This document shows, piece by piece, positions 36,712-50,086 of a stretch of 64,000 nucleotides of DNA; positions within the stretch are counted from its first letter, which is position 1; the number at the start of each line of letters is the position of its first letter. Below the pieces are notes generated by a model. It worked only from the letters and a program-made list of their open reading frames with translations. It was not told the origin of the DNA and ran no database searches. The stretch is from assembly GCF_022539665.2 (NCBI RefSeq), contig NC_081334.1, positions 7,224,424 through 7,288,423 of the forward strand, in the 5' to 3' direction. The position numbers and the translations under genes were made by a program. This DNA comes from Daphnia carinata (Eukaryota > Arthropoda > Branchiopoda > Diplostraca > Daphniidae).

Positions 36712-38082
36712 CTTGAACGTTCGCAGAAATCAGTAAGTGTGCAACGTGTAAGGAGATGTTTCTACCCTTCTTTTGTCCTGGACTTCAAAATTTTGTAAGT
36801 ATAATATTGAATTCAGTTAGATTTATTTAACTTGTGGCCTATTCGACTGCTAAACTCTTACCTTAACGAGTTTCAGTGGAAGTGGAGAGAATTTAATGTG
36901 AAATACTTGTATTTGCCAGTCTTTCCTCCCATTTTGTGTGATGGGGAATGGTATGAAGCATTTACCCATCATTGACAATAATTTGGCTACTTTCTTGAAC
37001 TGTATTTATTCATTTAGTTAGGCAAGGCATAAGTGATCCTTTCCCATGTTCGTATTTGGGCACCATGCCTGTAATTGAGGTATATGGAAATCCAGGCAGA
37101 ATTGCATAAGAGTTCGTGAACTTTCAAGAGGACAGGCCACGTATCAACAAAGACTTTAGGTTGCTTTGAAATTAGCAGCTCAGTTTCACATCTTGTTGCC
37201 CGTCAGTCACACTTGTGCCTAAAACAATGTATTATTGTCACTTTTATTTGAAATTGTTTTTTTTAGTTTTGCAAAGTGTCAAGGAATTTCGTAGTTGCCG
37301 TTGTGCTGATCGTAATATTGCCTTCAGCTCTATGCAATCGAGAAACCGAAGTCGCAAATAACTTGGGGAAAGAATTCTTTCAGTAGTCAAGAACGTACCG
37401 TGAAACCCAACAAAGTGTTTTTTGAACAACTGGCTTGGTAGTTTTCCGTGGGGTTGGCAAGCAAACGTAAAAATTAATGTAAACTAAATCGGCGTACAGT
37501 CTCACTGTAGTCGTGAGCAAAGTGGCACCACATGTCTAGCTTTATTGCCAGATGCTTTCTGAAGTCACTACTATGTTGTGCAATAAGTTTGATATGTGCT
37601 TGGGATTTTCTAACTAAAATCCATCTACTAATTTTAGGAACATCCATGTTTCCAAAAGCAGGCAGTTTACAATTCAGCTTTGTAAGGACATTCACAACTG
37701 GAGAAACATGTGTGTACCGTTTATCAACACGGAAAGCTGTTTCAGGTAAATGATTAACTTATTCTAATCTACTAAAAGTGGCAAGACTAACTGCAGTTTT
37801 TTCTTCTCTAGGATGCTGGTGATATACTTCGCTATCGATACTTCTTTGATGCTATGGGGTGTAGCGTCTTCGTTCCAGTGCAACAGTAGCTCTATAAGGC
37901 CCATTACATTGAAAGGTAGGAAAAATCAGAAATATTTTTAGATTTGACATAGGAAAGATAGGTTTTTATTTCTTTCGGCCGTTAGGTAGATCTTTTTGTA
38001 AAAAGCAGGTTAGGTTGTGCGCGGTGTTTAAATTTTTTTCTTCCACGTTCTTTGTTTGGAAATGCTGTCAGTTTGTACATAT
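36712..38082 (+). other. Possible spliced non-coding transcript upstream of tRNA-His 4
   Basis: No protein gene seen. Splice-like signals include GTAAGTATAA (36795), TTTCAG before about 36880, a GTAAATG donor at about 37745, CTCTAG before 37812 and GTAGGAAAA at 37916. The exon-like end ATTACATTGAAAG before GTAGGAAAA resembles ATTACAATCAAG before GTAGGAAAA in the first block, which also lies about 200 bases before its tRNA-His. Confidence 0.35.
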
Positions 38083-38167
38083 GCCGTGATCGTCTAGTGG
38101 TTAGGACCCTACGTTGTGGAAAAACGATAATTCCGTAGTAACCCAGGTTCGAATCCTGGTCACGGCA
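38083..38167 (+). tRNA. tRNA-His(GTG) with 13-base intron, copy 4
   Basis: Mature part identical to copies 1 and 3. The intron AAAAACGATAATT differs from copy 1 at one base. It lies 8 kb from the main cluster, at the end of the second duplicated block. No close T-run terminator follows. Confidence 0.93.
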
Positions 38168-41100
38168 ATTCATTCTTGTTGCCAACAGACATCAGGGCGT
38201 CCTAATCGTTTAGGACAACCTTCAAATAGAATTTTCTTCGGGAGGGTCCATCAGGAATCGCCGGGAAATGGGTGTAATTCTTTCAACAGTTGTGGCAAAA
38301 TGGGTAAAAAAAAATCTTATATCCTTAGATAAAAGATGGCGCAAAAACAGGACGGGCAATAACAGAGTTATAAAATTGTTGACGTTGCATGTCTGTCGCA
38401 AGATGTTGTCCCTCTTTCATTCCAAGATCAAAACAGCGATTAAGCTTTCTACATTTTGTATGGCAGCATCCGAAATGCTTCAATAACATTAGCATAAAAT
38501 GCAAATTGACACGAAAAAGTTTTGTATTGCTTGTTGTTCGGTGTAGCTCACGTACGTCGCCATCTGCGACTTTGTACGATGGAAAACAACAACATCCCCT
38601 CCCCATGTCTGCGTTAAGTTGTGGACCATATTGGAAGGTACGCAGATAGAAACAGAGAGATTGGGTTGATATCAATCGACCATGTCGACTGTAATATTTG
38701 ATCAAAGTAACGAGCTAATGGAAAACAGAGAGAGAACTCCGACTGACATAGTCTCTCTGTGACAGTCTTTGACAAACAAGCTAGAGCTAGAGCAAGGGTG
38801 TGTATATAACAAGGAATAATCCCGACGAATGCAAACAGCAATGGCGTAGGCAAGAAGAAAAGGGGAAGAGGGGTGGAAAAAGGGGGGATGGGGAGGAGGG
38901 GAAGGGGGGGGAGTGTGCGGTAATCACCGGGATGGCGTTCAACATCTGACAGTTTCGAGTCCGCCAAGGCACACAGAATAGAGCAGGTTGAAATTCCCCT
39001 GGCGAGTAGCTTCATCGACGATACATAAGAGAGGGGAATGAAAGTGTACGGATGAGACATAGTACACATAACAGTTTGACGGTATCGTCGGGGGCAAATA
39101 ACAGCTGAAAAAAAAAGGGAGCGTCGTGGCGGATAAACATTCAAGAAAAAGGGAAGGGCACCGCCATTTCAAAAAATACCCTGACATTTTCTGTAGTCTT
39201 GTCTCTGTTGCACGTTTGCCATGCAAATGTTCACTCTAGCGTGACACGCGCTGTACGTTCTCCTGTTTTTGAAAAAAAAAAAAAAAAAAAAGAAGCTAGC
39301 CATGAAAGCTTACTACTAAAAGTCTTTTTTCATGACATCTCCTTTTATATCTCATATGGAATCGTTTCAGGCATATTTTCGTTTTTATTTGTTTAGTCCT
39401 TTGATCTTTCATGGATTGAATTTCACCTTCATTACACACTCTTTTATTGTTTGCGATCGTCTTCCCTTTTTTTTTTTTTGAAAATCTAAAGATCAGGTTT
39501 CTTTTGATGAGTTTTGATTCTCAGTTTGCGTTTTTTACGGGCACTTAATTTTGATCGTCATTCAATTTGAATGAATAAAATCAACTGCCTCGATTTTTTT
39601 TTTCCTTTCCCCCGTAATTCAAATCGTTCCCTCCTCTCTTTTTTGGGAAACCAAATGTATGCGGCCGAAGCTAATATAACTGTCAGGTGATAAATGATGC
39701 AATTCGATCAAGTGGCCGATCTACAGTCGGCCACTTGGGTCCCGCATAGCGTCGAAGGGTTAGTGATCATATTATTCAAATCAAGCGGCCGCTCGGCGGT
39801 CAGATTGGGGACCCGAAAAGCGGAAAAGGGATCGTCATCACAAAAGAATAGGAGCCTTGTTGTCCACCACACTCATTCAAATTCTCCTTTTTTTTTCCCG
39901 TTCGACGTGCACCAAAAAGGGGGGGGGGAGGGATAGTATAAAAAAGTAAACACACACACAAAAAAAAGGCGGTTTGACCATTACCGAAAAGCGTGTCGCC
40001 ACAATTCGGGTGTATCGAAACGAATGTATAGAGTAGATAGAAAAGGCAGTGGGTGTATTGAACCAATAATGGTCCGGCGAGCTTCTTTTGTTTGCCCGAC
40101 TCTTTACGCTGGCCCTCATCGCTGGAGGACCTTTTTTGCCAAGGGGGTAGAATCGACACCCTCCTCCTTCCCCCCTTCCCTCCTTTTCTTTTTGTTTGTT
40201 GCCGTAACCCTTTTGTAATGTTAATCTCGATATGATCTAGACGCTTGTACTCGTCTAGTGACATGCAGAGATGGATTGTTATTATTTATTCCGGCCGGAA
40301 GTTTGCATCCCGACTTCCGTTTTTTTGTCACTCCGAATTTCTCTGTTCCATCTCCTTTTTTCTTTTGCTGAATTAATTAAAAAAAAAAGAGAGAGAAACT
40401 AGCCGAGTCACAATCGAGCAAAGTTAATTATGTCTTCCGGGATGAGCGCCAAGGATCGTTAAGAAGCGATCATAAAACTAACAGGGAAAGGTCCACAAAA
40501 CTCATAATCTACGCACAACGTTACAGACCTTTTCTTTTTTTTTTTTACCGCAATGGAAATATCAACAGTCGACTGTTAGATATTACCATTTCAGCTCGAC
40601 TTGTTTTAATTACAGCACTAAACAGTTTTGCCAATAATCAAGGGATGAAAAATACACCGAGAGATCTATTTCATAGTCCGAGAATGGGGGACCGGGGCGG
40701 GTTGGTTAGGCTATATCTATATGTTCGCTTGATCCCTATCATTCGAGGGGGAGGGCAGGTTCCTTTTCGTAGTCCAGTCGTAAGATTTTTCGTTGGTTGA
40801 GATGGCAAAACCGAAGCTCATATATTATTAGACGTCTACCGTGCGCGCACCCGAAACTCTCTCCATACGTTAAGATAGATAGCGCCGCCAGTCGTAAAAA
40901 CTCGTACGCACAAAACTGAAACTAAGACGAATAGGGGAAAAAGAAAAAATCCTTATAGCTTACGATAGAAGGAGGGCACTATGTTATCTGGTTTTCTTGT
41001 ACTGTCTATGCCCGGCAAGGTTTATACATCAAAAACTCTTGAAAGGGAGGAGGAGGAGTAGGGATTTAATCGACTGGAATGAGACCCCCCGAAAAAAAAG

Positions 41101-41857
41101 AAAAAGGGCGCAACGTAAAGTCGCTTACGTAGTGGGTCGGCCACCGTTTATGTGCGTCGAAAGGATCTGCCTCTTCGTTTCGACGTGATATAATAACTCG
41201 ACATCCCAACAGCTTTTTTCTCGATTCAATTAAAACGTAAGGGCTTCGTTTGGGAGGGGGGGGGGGGTTACATTTTTTTTTTTTGTTTTTACGTGTCAAT
41301 TAGGTGAAATTTGATTTGATGTTATGATGATGAATTATTAAAGGACGTAATTGCTGACGCGTTTCTGTTAACGAACTCCCTAATGGACTCTCGATTCGAA
41401 ATGCGATACAAGTCTCGCTTCGCCATATAATCTTAGTGTCGTAAAAAAAAAAAAACAAGGAAAAAACATAACTTGTTACGGCGGTTGGGTGACTATAAAT
41501 GCGATGCATCAGAAACAGATATCGTATAGGATTTAATGTCATATCGCGCGGGTTTTGATGTCCTTTGCGCATGAATACATCAAAATGGGGCACTCTCTAT
41601 GAGGCATCACGTAGGACATGTAGACGCAACAAAAAGGGAAGGCGGCGGATGTGCTGCATGTCTATAATATAAAAATGGTTATTGATAAAGCATAATAATA
41701 AACCGCGCAATGTCTAGATAAAAACCAGGAAGAAGAAGGAAGGCAAAAATAATAAAAAAAAATAAAAATAAGAAAGACGCTCCATATTGGGTCCGACCGT
41801 CCGCCGCTTTACCGAATGTTCAAAGAAGAAAAAAAAAAGTTGATTGAATCATAGTCT

Positions 41858-41862
<5 letters not shown>

Positions 41863-41890
<28 letters not shown>
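41863..41890 (+). repeat. (CT)n microsatellite
   Basis: Fourteen uninterrupted CT units, the longest CT array in the window. Confidence 0.95.
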
Positions 41891-41894
<4 letters not shown>

Positions 41895-43512
41895 GTTGAT
41901 ATCATAAACATATACACGGAAAGAGCAGGGTGGCGATGCTATACCCCCTCCATCTTCGATGTGCCGGGGGTAGGAAGGGAGGGGCTTCTATAGTAGGTAC
42001 TATAACGACGGTGACGACGTCGAGCGGCGGCAGCTTTCTGGCTGCCGCGACGAGGAGCAATCATCATCGTTCCCTCAATGTATGTCTCTGTGTGTGTGTC
42101 TGTGTCTGTATATGTTTACTACCCGGTCGTCAAAAAGTCGAGCGTTATGGCTTCTGCTGAGCGTATCTAGCGACAATAGGGGAGGGAGCGATTGCCCATA
42201 GCGCCCAGTCCAGTGTATATGGTCTACTAGTGTTGGGTAGCATCGATTTGGACGACCACCATCAAAGTCACCATCAACTAAGACTTTTGAAAAAAAAAAA
42301 AAATGATAATAATAAGGCGGGGGGAGGGGGAGATGGTGACGCTATGCATGTTAAGGACCAAGTGTTTATAGACACTGTGGAAAAATTCAGGAGGGACTCG
42401 GTCGTTTTCAATGTCTCTGTTTTTGAATCGAGCGCCGCAACTTTTGAGCGCGTTCAAACTTTGCCGCGCTTGAAATCGTAAAGAAAATCGGCCACCATTT
42501 CTGAAAATGGAAGGCCCTTTCTTCTTTTATTTTTATTTCAGTTAAAAAAAAAAAAAAAAAAAAAAAAAGAAGAGTGAACTTTTTACAAATAGCGTAAGGG
42601 ATGTGGACAATGTTGATAACGTAAACAGGGCAGTCAAACGAATTTTATAGCCTGTCGATATTTATGGAATCTATTTATGCAACTTAATGGAACGTTGCGA
42701 GAGATAGCGGGGCAGTTCGTCTTCGTCGTTTGAAATTCGGAATATCTTTTTATGTTTTTTTACGGTTTGATGTACAGTGTGCTGTTAGATCGTAAGGACC
42801 TTCTATAGACTTCCCACGGAGACATCTGTGCCCTCTCAAAAGAAGTTTATTGTCTATTTCAAAAAATTCTTTTTTTTTTTTTTTTTTTTTTTTATCGCCT
42901 TGAATTTAATGATCCATCGGAAGACATCAAGTTTTTCCCAGGTGCCCTTGACGATCTCGACATTTCACATCTATTGACACGCTTACCTATTTCGCCTTTA
43001 TAGCTCTACATCGTTTAAGTTTGATAACAAACGAATCAGAGGTGTGAAAGATCTAGTAATCCACTTTGTGTAAAGAACTTGCTGTCCTGAACAAAAAAAC
43101 TGTAATTCTATCGCCATAAAATCCATGTCCTCCAGTGGGTTTGTTGTGTCACACCTACCCCTTATGGGGAGGGGGGGGGGGAGGGCTAGCAGATCAGAGC
43201 ATCTGTTGGAAGAAGAACCATTTTGCAGTGACGCTGTGTTTATTTCAATTCTAGCAGTTTCATCCCTCCCTTTTATTGTTGGGAATTGATGGCAGGTTAT
43301 TTGGTTGCATAACAAGACCCCCGTTTTTTTTTTTCTTTCTTTCTCCAAACAACAAAAAATAAAAAAGAGAGGCTGGTTTAGCATCGGCATCATGTTGCTG
43401 CGGCGGAATACGTAATCCGACGATAGGAAAAGGGAAGCGTTCACAATTCATTAATCATCTGTCAGATGAGAAAGTTGCGACAGTTTGCCTTCAATTTCTC
43501 GTTTCGTACAAG

Positions 43513-43534
43513 CACACACACACACACACACACA
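43513..43534 (+). repeat. (CA)n microsatellite
   Basis: Eleven CA units. Confidence 0.92.
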
Positions 43535-45524
43535 TCCCACAGACATTGTACACATCGAAGGGTAGGTGGAGGCATAAGAATAGAGGGAGAAATAAGATTC
43601 GCCGCATCCTCCCCTCTCCGCTCCTGTCATTCAAAGCGTCTCTTCTTACTCGGGCACGATTTTTTTTTTTTTTGTGTGTGTCTGTGTTTGTTTCCGACAT
43701 AAGACGATGAGAGGGGGGAGGGAGCACCGATGCTCTTATCCACTTTGTCGTCTGTTGCTTCTCTTCTGTGGTGACGCGTGGCTCTTTGACGCATCGAGGA
43801 AAGAGATTCTCTTTGACACCCGTAAGCTCGATGTGCCTCTTTTTATTTTTTTGTAATCTACGCTAGTGAAAATCGAAAGTTGAACAAGGAGGGAGAGACT
43901 GGAAACAAACATCCGGAATAATAAGTTTCATTCGTATAAGGAGCGTTTAGCAAAGAAAAAAAAAGGGGGGGGGGTGTGTTTTATTATGCAAAGATGTAGA
44001 TGAAGAGGAAGAGAGAAGTAAAAATCTATTAGCGGATCTTCCTCTTCAATAACGTCAAATCCAATTGCTTTTTTTTTCGTTGACGAAAAAAAGGTCTGGA
44101 ACGACAGAACTTCCGTTCTGGAATTCAATTCAACTGCAAAACGTATTTTTTTTTTTTTTATTTTGACTGATTTTTCCCTTTTTTTTTTTTTTTTTTTTTT
44201 TTTGAAATGCGTGGCTTGTAGAAATGTTTATGGTAACTGAAACTCGTTTAGCCGACTTTTAAGGTTTGAAAAAAGCTTTTTCGTCCATTACTATTTAACT
44301 ACACTCAAATAATAACAAAGAGGGAAGCCTTTTTACGTAAGGGCGGCTTACAAAATGGACACATTTTTTTTTTTTTACCTTTCAAGTTCAGGGAAGCTGG
44401 GACCGTGATCACATGAGATCAAACTCCCTTAAGTCGATCTCATTTTCTATTGATACAAACATCTTTTTTTTTTTTTTTTTTTCTCCCAACATTTTGTTTG
44501 TTTCTATTTGATCGTAGCCCCCCCCAAAAAAATGAGGAGACATAACGCAATGAAATTGCCTCTTGGCTGACAGCGTGCACGATGAACGTTACGTCTCCAA
44601 ACCCCTAAGTATGTACGTATATGAGCCGTGTTCATAACCGACCGGACACATTGCCAGCAAAAATCCTGGAACAAATATCTTTCCCCATTTCTCGCACACG
44701 GCCCACGTCTCAATAGGCCCTTCTTTTTTTTATTTTTGTTTGTTCTTTTGTGCTCTGTGTAAATGTCATCCGGATCCTTTAGCGCCTTTTGTCTAGTAGC
44801 GTTCGACTGGAACTTTACACGTATTATTATTGGTCGTGTGGACGTGTACAACTCCATAAAAATGGTGCGGGGTCCTACCAAAAATGACTCGTCCACGCTT
44901 TTTTTTTTTTTTTTTTTTTATTATTATTCTTGTTCTTATTTTCGTTCGTTTCGTATTTTTGTCTCGATATCATCGAGAGAGTATGGGGCGTGTCTGCATC
45001 TATATGTATACGAATGAACTTCCGTCTCGACCGTACGCCCGATCGGAATAAGCCAATCTTCTCAGTTATTTAATATCATTTTTTTTTTTCTTTTCTACTT
45101 CTCGTGTTGTGAATGTCCATTTCTTTTTTTTTTTCTTTTTGCGTTACGTCTATCCAGCGTAATATTCCGGTACGGAAGAAGCTAAAAGAGGATAGGAAAA
45201 AAAAGGGGAAGTGAAAAAAAAAAGTCTAATCCGGAATGAAGTTCCCCTCTTTTTTTTTTTTTTATGGAAAAAAAGGTTCCCGTCGATGGACCATGTCCAG
45301 TGACATAGACCCAAGCTGTCGTCAGAGCTGCCTGTCACATGTCTTTGCTCACATCCTTTTTCCCCTTCTGTCCGTTCGCTGTATGGGTCGACGCTCTTGC
45401 GATTTGAGATCGTCGACAGGCTGCACTTGTCCGTGTAAGGCAATCTAATGCGCTCAACACACAGCGAGTTTGGTGAAACGACAGCATCGAGTATGAACAC
45501 ATTCGAACCCTGTCAGATTAGCTT

Positions 45525-45552
45525 TTTCTTTTCTTTCTTTCTTTCTTTCTTT
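45525..45552 (+). repeat. (CTTT)n microsatellite
   Basis: Roughly seven tetranucleotide units, slightly imperfect at the left end. Confidence 0.85.
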
Positions 45553-45897
45553 CCTCCCCCGACGGCTTTTTCTATTTTCCCCTCTCTATGCTTTTATTTT
45601 TGGGACGGCCTCTTGTCCACCTAAGTGGAACTGATATTCACTTGTCGTTTGACTCGGAATGACAATAGATTTTAATGCCATCAATTCTTGTAGGTCCCCA
45701 CATTTATCCGATTTTTGAAATGAACTTTTTTTTTCTTTTAACGGACTGCGGCCATGTTTGGCTGCGATCCCACATTTTTCATGGGGTCGTTTAATAGACT
45801 GGACATATATCATTAATACACACAGATATCTCTCCGACATTGTCCGCAAATGAAAGCGAATGGACCAACATCATAAATCAAGGGAAGATGATCAAGT

Positions 45898-45915
45898 CCC
45901 CCCCCCCCCCCCCCC
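45898..45915 (+). repeat. Poly(C) run, 18 bases
   Basis: The longest cytosine run in the window, directly after AAGT and before TGTTG. Such runs are prone to sequencing and assembly length errors. Confidence 0.9.
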
Positions 45916-46128
45916 TGTTGCGTCACGTGATGCAGCAAAGGTTTTTATTTCGATGCAAGTTAGAGAGTCGTCGAAAGAGATCACGGTCGGCTGCCGTTGT
46001 AAACGCAACAATCATCAACTTCTTGTTGCCCGCAAACACATATACACCCGTTTTTAGTTAGGTTTCAATGTTATTGTTTGGTTATATCAAATAGGTGAAT
46101 AGAAGTTTCGATGTTTGAAAAGATTGTT

Positions 46129-46152
46129 GTGTGTGTGTGTGTGTGTGTGTGT
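46129..46152 (+). repeat. (GT)n microsatellite
   Basis: Twelve GT units. Confidence 0.92.
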
Positions 46153-47892
46153 ATAGAAGAAGAAGTGTTTTGGATGGTTGGGTGGATGGCGTCGTGATGG
46201 ATGATTGGCTCTCGATTTCCGCTTTTGCTAGGAGCAGGGGGGAGGGGATGTTCGAGATCGTATTTTCATCTGGTGATTGTGTTGATATAGAAAATATTTC
46301 TCTTCGCTTTTTTTTTTTTTTTTTTTTTTTTTTTATTTTGTATGTATTTTCTGATTTGTTTAGCTATTTTTAGATTTTCCATGTGATTTATGTCTTTATA
46401 AATCATCATATATTCCGCCTACCTCCTCCCACTTTATTCCTATAGAAAAGTAGTGCGGGCTCTCTGCACGCCGTCACAGGCACGTGACCTGTGCTCATTG
46501 CGACAATCCGATTTTTTTTTGTGTGTGTGTGCGTCTTTGGCCATCGCTCGAACGGCGTTGACGATTCGAAAATCGATGATGCCCCAAACAAAAAGATGGA
46601 AAACGGTCCAGTTTTTTTTTTTTTTTTTTTTTTTTTTGTTGCATCAAAAAAAAAAAAAAATCCGATCATCATCGTCGGACACGACATGGATTGTAGGCAT
46701 ATAAACGAGTGTTTGTTTGTATTTACTCTCTCGGCCCTATTCCATCATGACCACTCTGTTCTCCCCCCTCTTTTCGGTACACGCACGTCCAGCAGCGACA
46801 CACACACACACACACACAAAAATCTCGCCTAGTTATTTACTAGATGGCGTCCTTTTCTATTCCCCTTGTATTTTATTTTTTTTTTTTTTCATATTCGATC
46901 GTGTTTTCTGCTCAAGTGAACGTCATCGCTCAAACAGAGCGCACGTTGTCCGTCAACGCTCCCAATCTCTAAGTCGATCCCTTTCTTTTTTGTTTGGTTC
47001 CCTTCTTCTTCTTCTTCTTTCAAAATGCAATTAACGAATCAATCATCGAGCCATTGGGCGGATAGAGTAGACTTCCCGTTTGTGTTATTGTTGTATAGCG
47101 AGGCTGCTATACACCAGCAACAGTATGTTTCATGCACTATCGAAGGTATCAATCCCCCGCATTTCCTCCAACTCGAAAAGAAGAGGGGGGGGGGGGGGAG
47201 GAGGGATGGATGACGACAAAAAGCCGCGGTCATCCGGTCCGAATTGTTCACCATTTTTCCGGCTATTGTTGATGTCTAAACTAAATAACTTTGCGAAAAA
47301 AACAAACAAACATATGATCGCATTTTTGTTTTTTAATACTATCACGTACATAATGCAAATTCGATCTTTAATGATTTATTGGCCGCGATAAAGATGCATG
47401 CAAAAGGTTCAATTACTCAGTTTTAAAATATTGCGTGGTGTCGTTTGCAATCACTTAAGCTGAAATAAGCAAGTCATGAAGGACATTTTTCGCTGATGTT
47501 TCTATTTCATATTCGAATGTAAAACTGCTGAAGTAGGCGCGTCATAATAAAATTGTTGGACCAAACAATTTATTATGAAATTCATTTTTCTTGCAAGAAG
47601 AGGTCAGCAGAGAAGAAAAAAAAAATAAATAAAAGGTACAATACATTGCGGCTTTTAATGCAATTGCACGGTCCATACTATTGTTGCCCGGCAGCCGGAC
47701 AATAACAAAAAGACGCACTACCCCCTTTTCTTTTTCCACGGGGGCACTATGCTCTAATGGGTTAAGTGATGAATGAGGGGATACATTAATACCACCAACC
47801 CTTTTCTTTTTGTCTATTTATAGGCACTACGATAATTGGACGGCTAGCCGCAAGAGAAATGTCAATCCGTTTGGTATCCATGCCCCAGGTGG

Positions 47893-50086
47893 ATGACAGT
47901 CTTAACTATGTGGAAGAAGAGAGCAGTAGGCAATCCTCGGCGCATTGTTTGGACGATGGCTAATACCAAATCGAACATATTTGAGACGTCGGAGAAAGAA
48001 GAAGAGGAGAATTGCGATTGGACGAAGTTTGCTGGACGATCGACTTGCGCTGCCGTGATTCACTTGGCCGATCAATCGCAACCGGTGCCTGCCAAAATCG
48101 TGTGGAGGATCACGTTGGTCGTCGGCATCGTCCTGACGGCCACCTCCACTTACTTTTCGGCCTCGTCGTTTATGTCCTTTACGGGACATAGCGAAATGAT
48201 GTTGCAGACGGAACGAGATAATCGCATCGAGCATCCCCGATACCACATTTGCACTTCCAACACTTTTAACTTGACCATTCTCAAAGGTTAATATTTTTTA
48301 AATTCAATTCAATTGATGGGAGAACAGAATTAAATTGTTTTTTTTTTTTTTTTTTTTTTTTTTTGTTTTTTTTTTTGTTTTTTTTCGTATTTTATAAACG
48401 TAGAAATGGGATTCGTTGAAGCTGAGATGATCTCCTACTTGACGCTGATGACGTCGCTCTTTGTCGTGTCACCTTCGCTCGTCCGGGATGTTGAAAGACA
48501 ACGCCAATTGGAGACCAAATTTAATGAAATACTCAACGAAAAAGGCATCGAAGATGTCGCAGAAATTCTCCGACTAGCTTTACTCAAGTAAAAACACCAA
48601 TTTTTAAAATTTTGATGAAAAAAAAAAAGTTAATTCTAATTAAATTAAGATGCGAAGATATCATCGCCGGTTGCATCTTGTCGCCAGCCGTTCACGTCGA
48701 CGGTTTCGAATGCTGCGCTAAATTTTTCCCGTTGGGTAGTTTCGTCTCACCGACTGGCGCTTGCGTCACTACGTTCTCCGCTCCACCTATTATCCAGGTA
48801 TGAAATATTTAACTTTCAGTTTTTATTATTCATTTTTTTTTTTTAAAATAACGTTGTTTTCGCCGCAGCGCATACCTACATTGGGATTCGGTTTGGTTGT
48901 ACTCGTTAAGGACTTGCGAGTTACGCGCGGTATGATTTTATTCCAGTTGGTTTGTAATGGGCTATTGATGTAATGTTGTTCATTCGATTAGCATTGGATA
49001 ATTCCATCATCAATCCGATTATGGCTAATCAGAAAGGAGTGACATTTTCAGTCACCGACAAGTGGACGGATCCCATGGTGGCCTTGCTCAGGGAGCGTCA
49101 TTACACTCGCATCGGACTATGGACTTCCGTAGCCATTTCCAGAACAACCGTTAAGAATTAAATCTTCTAAAAACACTTTTAAACCTTATAAATATTGTTC
49201 CATATTTGCAGATCAACGATGAGGAAATTATGCACTCGGTCGTATCTAGAAAATTGTGCGCCACTCGAGACGGGCAAAACACTTTCCTACATTTGGTGCC
49301 GGCGTTTAAAAATTACACGCTAGACAATTGCGTTTATGCTGCACGTCAAAAGCGCATTACTGAAATCATCAATTGCTATATTATAACACTGCCCTACAAA
49401 GGTTTTTATTTTTTTTTATTTTTAAGGATTATTCTATCATGGTTTCATGATTAAGCCCATCTTTTTCAGGTAATCTGCCGCCATGCCGCCCACAGCAAAT
49501 GTTAAACCTCGCGCTCCGGTTTTTTAGCGCTTTCGGAGAATTGACTGATCCGATGTTTGGAGCCGCTAAGGGTAACAACTTGTTGTTGGTTTCATCGTGA
49601 TCTTTATTATTTGTGAATCGTTTCTTGAAAAAAAAAAAAAAAAGATTGCGTTACCGAGTGCTGGAGAGAAAAATATGATGTTTCTGCCAGCTACGCCGAT
49701 TTGCAATGGGCGGCTAATTTCCGATTCGGCAACTGGACCATATCGCCTAATCAAAGGTAAATCCGCTACCATATTAGCCTCAAAGGATAAATAATAATTT
49801 CAATTTGTGTAACAAGCAATCAATTAGCTGCGCTAAATTTCTTCTACCCGACCTTCACCCAAAATTTGTTGGTCAATCATTACCCAACTATCAACCAAGG
49901 CCTTGGTGAGACATTTTTTTTTTTTATTAAACAATTTGAAAATGAGTTAATTTTTTTTTTTTGCTATTTTTGCAAGGCATTTTGGGTGGCAATTTGGGCC
50001 TTTTTCTCGGTGCCAGTATGGTGACGCTGATTGAACTGATTGTGTTCTGCTTCAGCTGCTGTTGCCGAACCAAGACATTCAAATGA
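47893..50086 (+). CDS. DEG/ENaC (pickpocket-like) sodium channel subunit
   Basis: Amiloride-sensitive-type cation channel subunit at the plasma membrane; arthropod members act in mechanosensation, chemosensation or osmotic sensing. About ten exons. The N-terminal cytoplasmic part leads to WTKFAGRSTCAAVIHLA, then membrane helix 1 (IVWRITLVVGIVLTATSTYF). The extracellular domain has paired cysteines (KCEDIIAGC, FECCAKFFPLG, TGACVTTF, DCVTECWREKY). After a splice at 3' site AACAAG (before CAATCAATTAGC) the frame reads ALNFFYPTFTQNL, then ILGGNLGLFLGASMVTLIEL, the pre-TM2/TM2 block with the GAS selectivity-filter motif, and a short tail CCCRTKTFK. TAA-type stop TGA ends at 50086. The start is uncertain: ATG 47893 is in frame, but a better-context ATG at 47859 opens another frame (see findings). 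Stoichiometry and stimulus are unknown. Confidence 0.85.
48338..48385 (+). repeat. Interrupted poly(T) tract in first DEG/ENaC intron
   Basis: More than 40 bases that are nearly all T, broken by single G, forming an extreme polypyrimidine tract just before the exon-2 acceptor at 48403. Confidence 0.9.

Larger units (their letters stand above)
38168..47858. other. Long non-coding region, homopolymer- and microsatellite-rich
   Basis: 9.7 kb with no gene I can support. From about 39 kb, runs of 10-25 A or T, G or C runs of 8-18, and dinucleotide repeats recur every few hundred bases. Candidate frames (38614-39144, 39800-40264, 42230-42481, 44504-44896) are dominated by translated homopolymers, proline/phenylalanine or lysine runs, or have no family resemblance. 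It may hold regulatory DNA or introns of a gene whose exons lie elsewhere. Confidence 0.5.

Noticed and set aside
38614-39144. 176-codon minus-strand frame
   Set aside because: The middle is proline/leucine translation of a G/A-rich low-complexity tract; no family resemblance and no splice context.
39800-40264. 154-codon minus-strand frame
   Set aside because: Dominated by lysine, glycine and phenylalanine from homopolymers; no recognisable motif.
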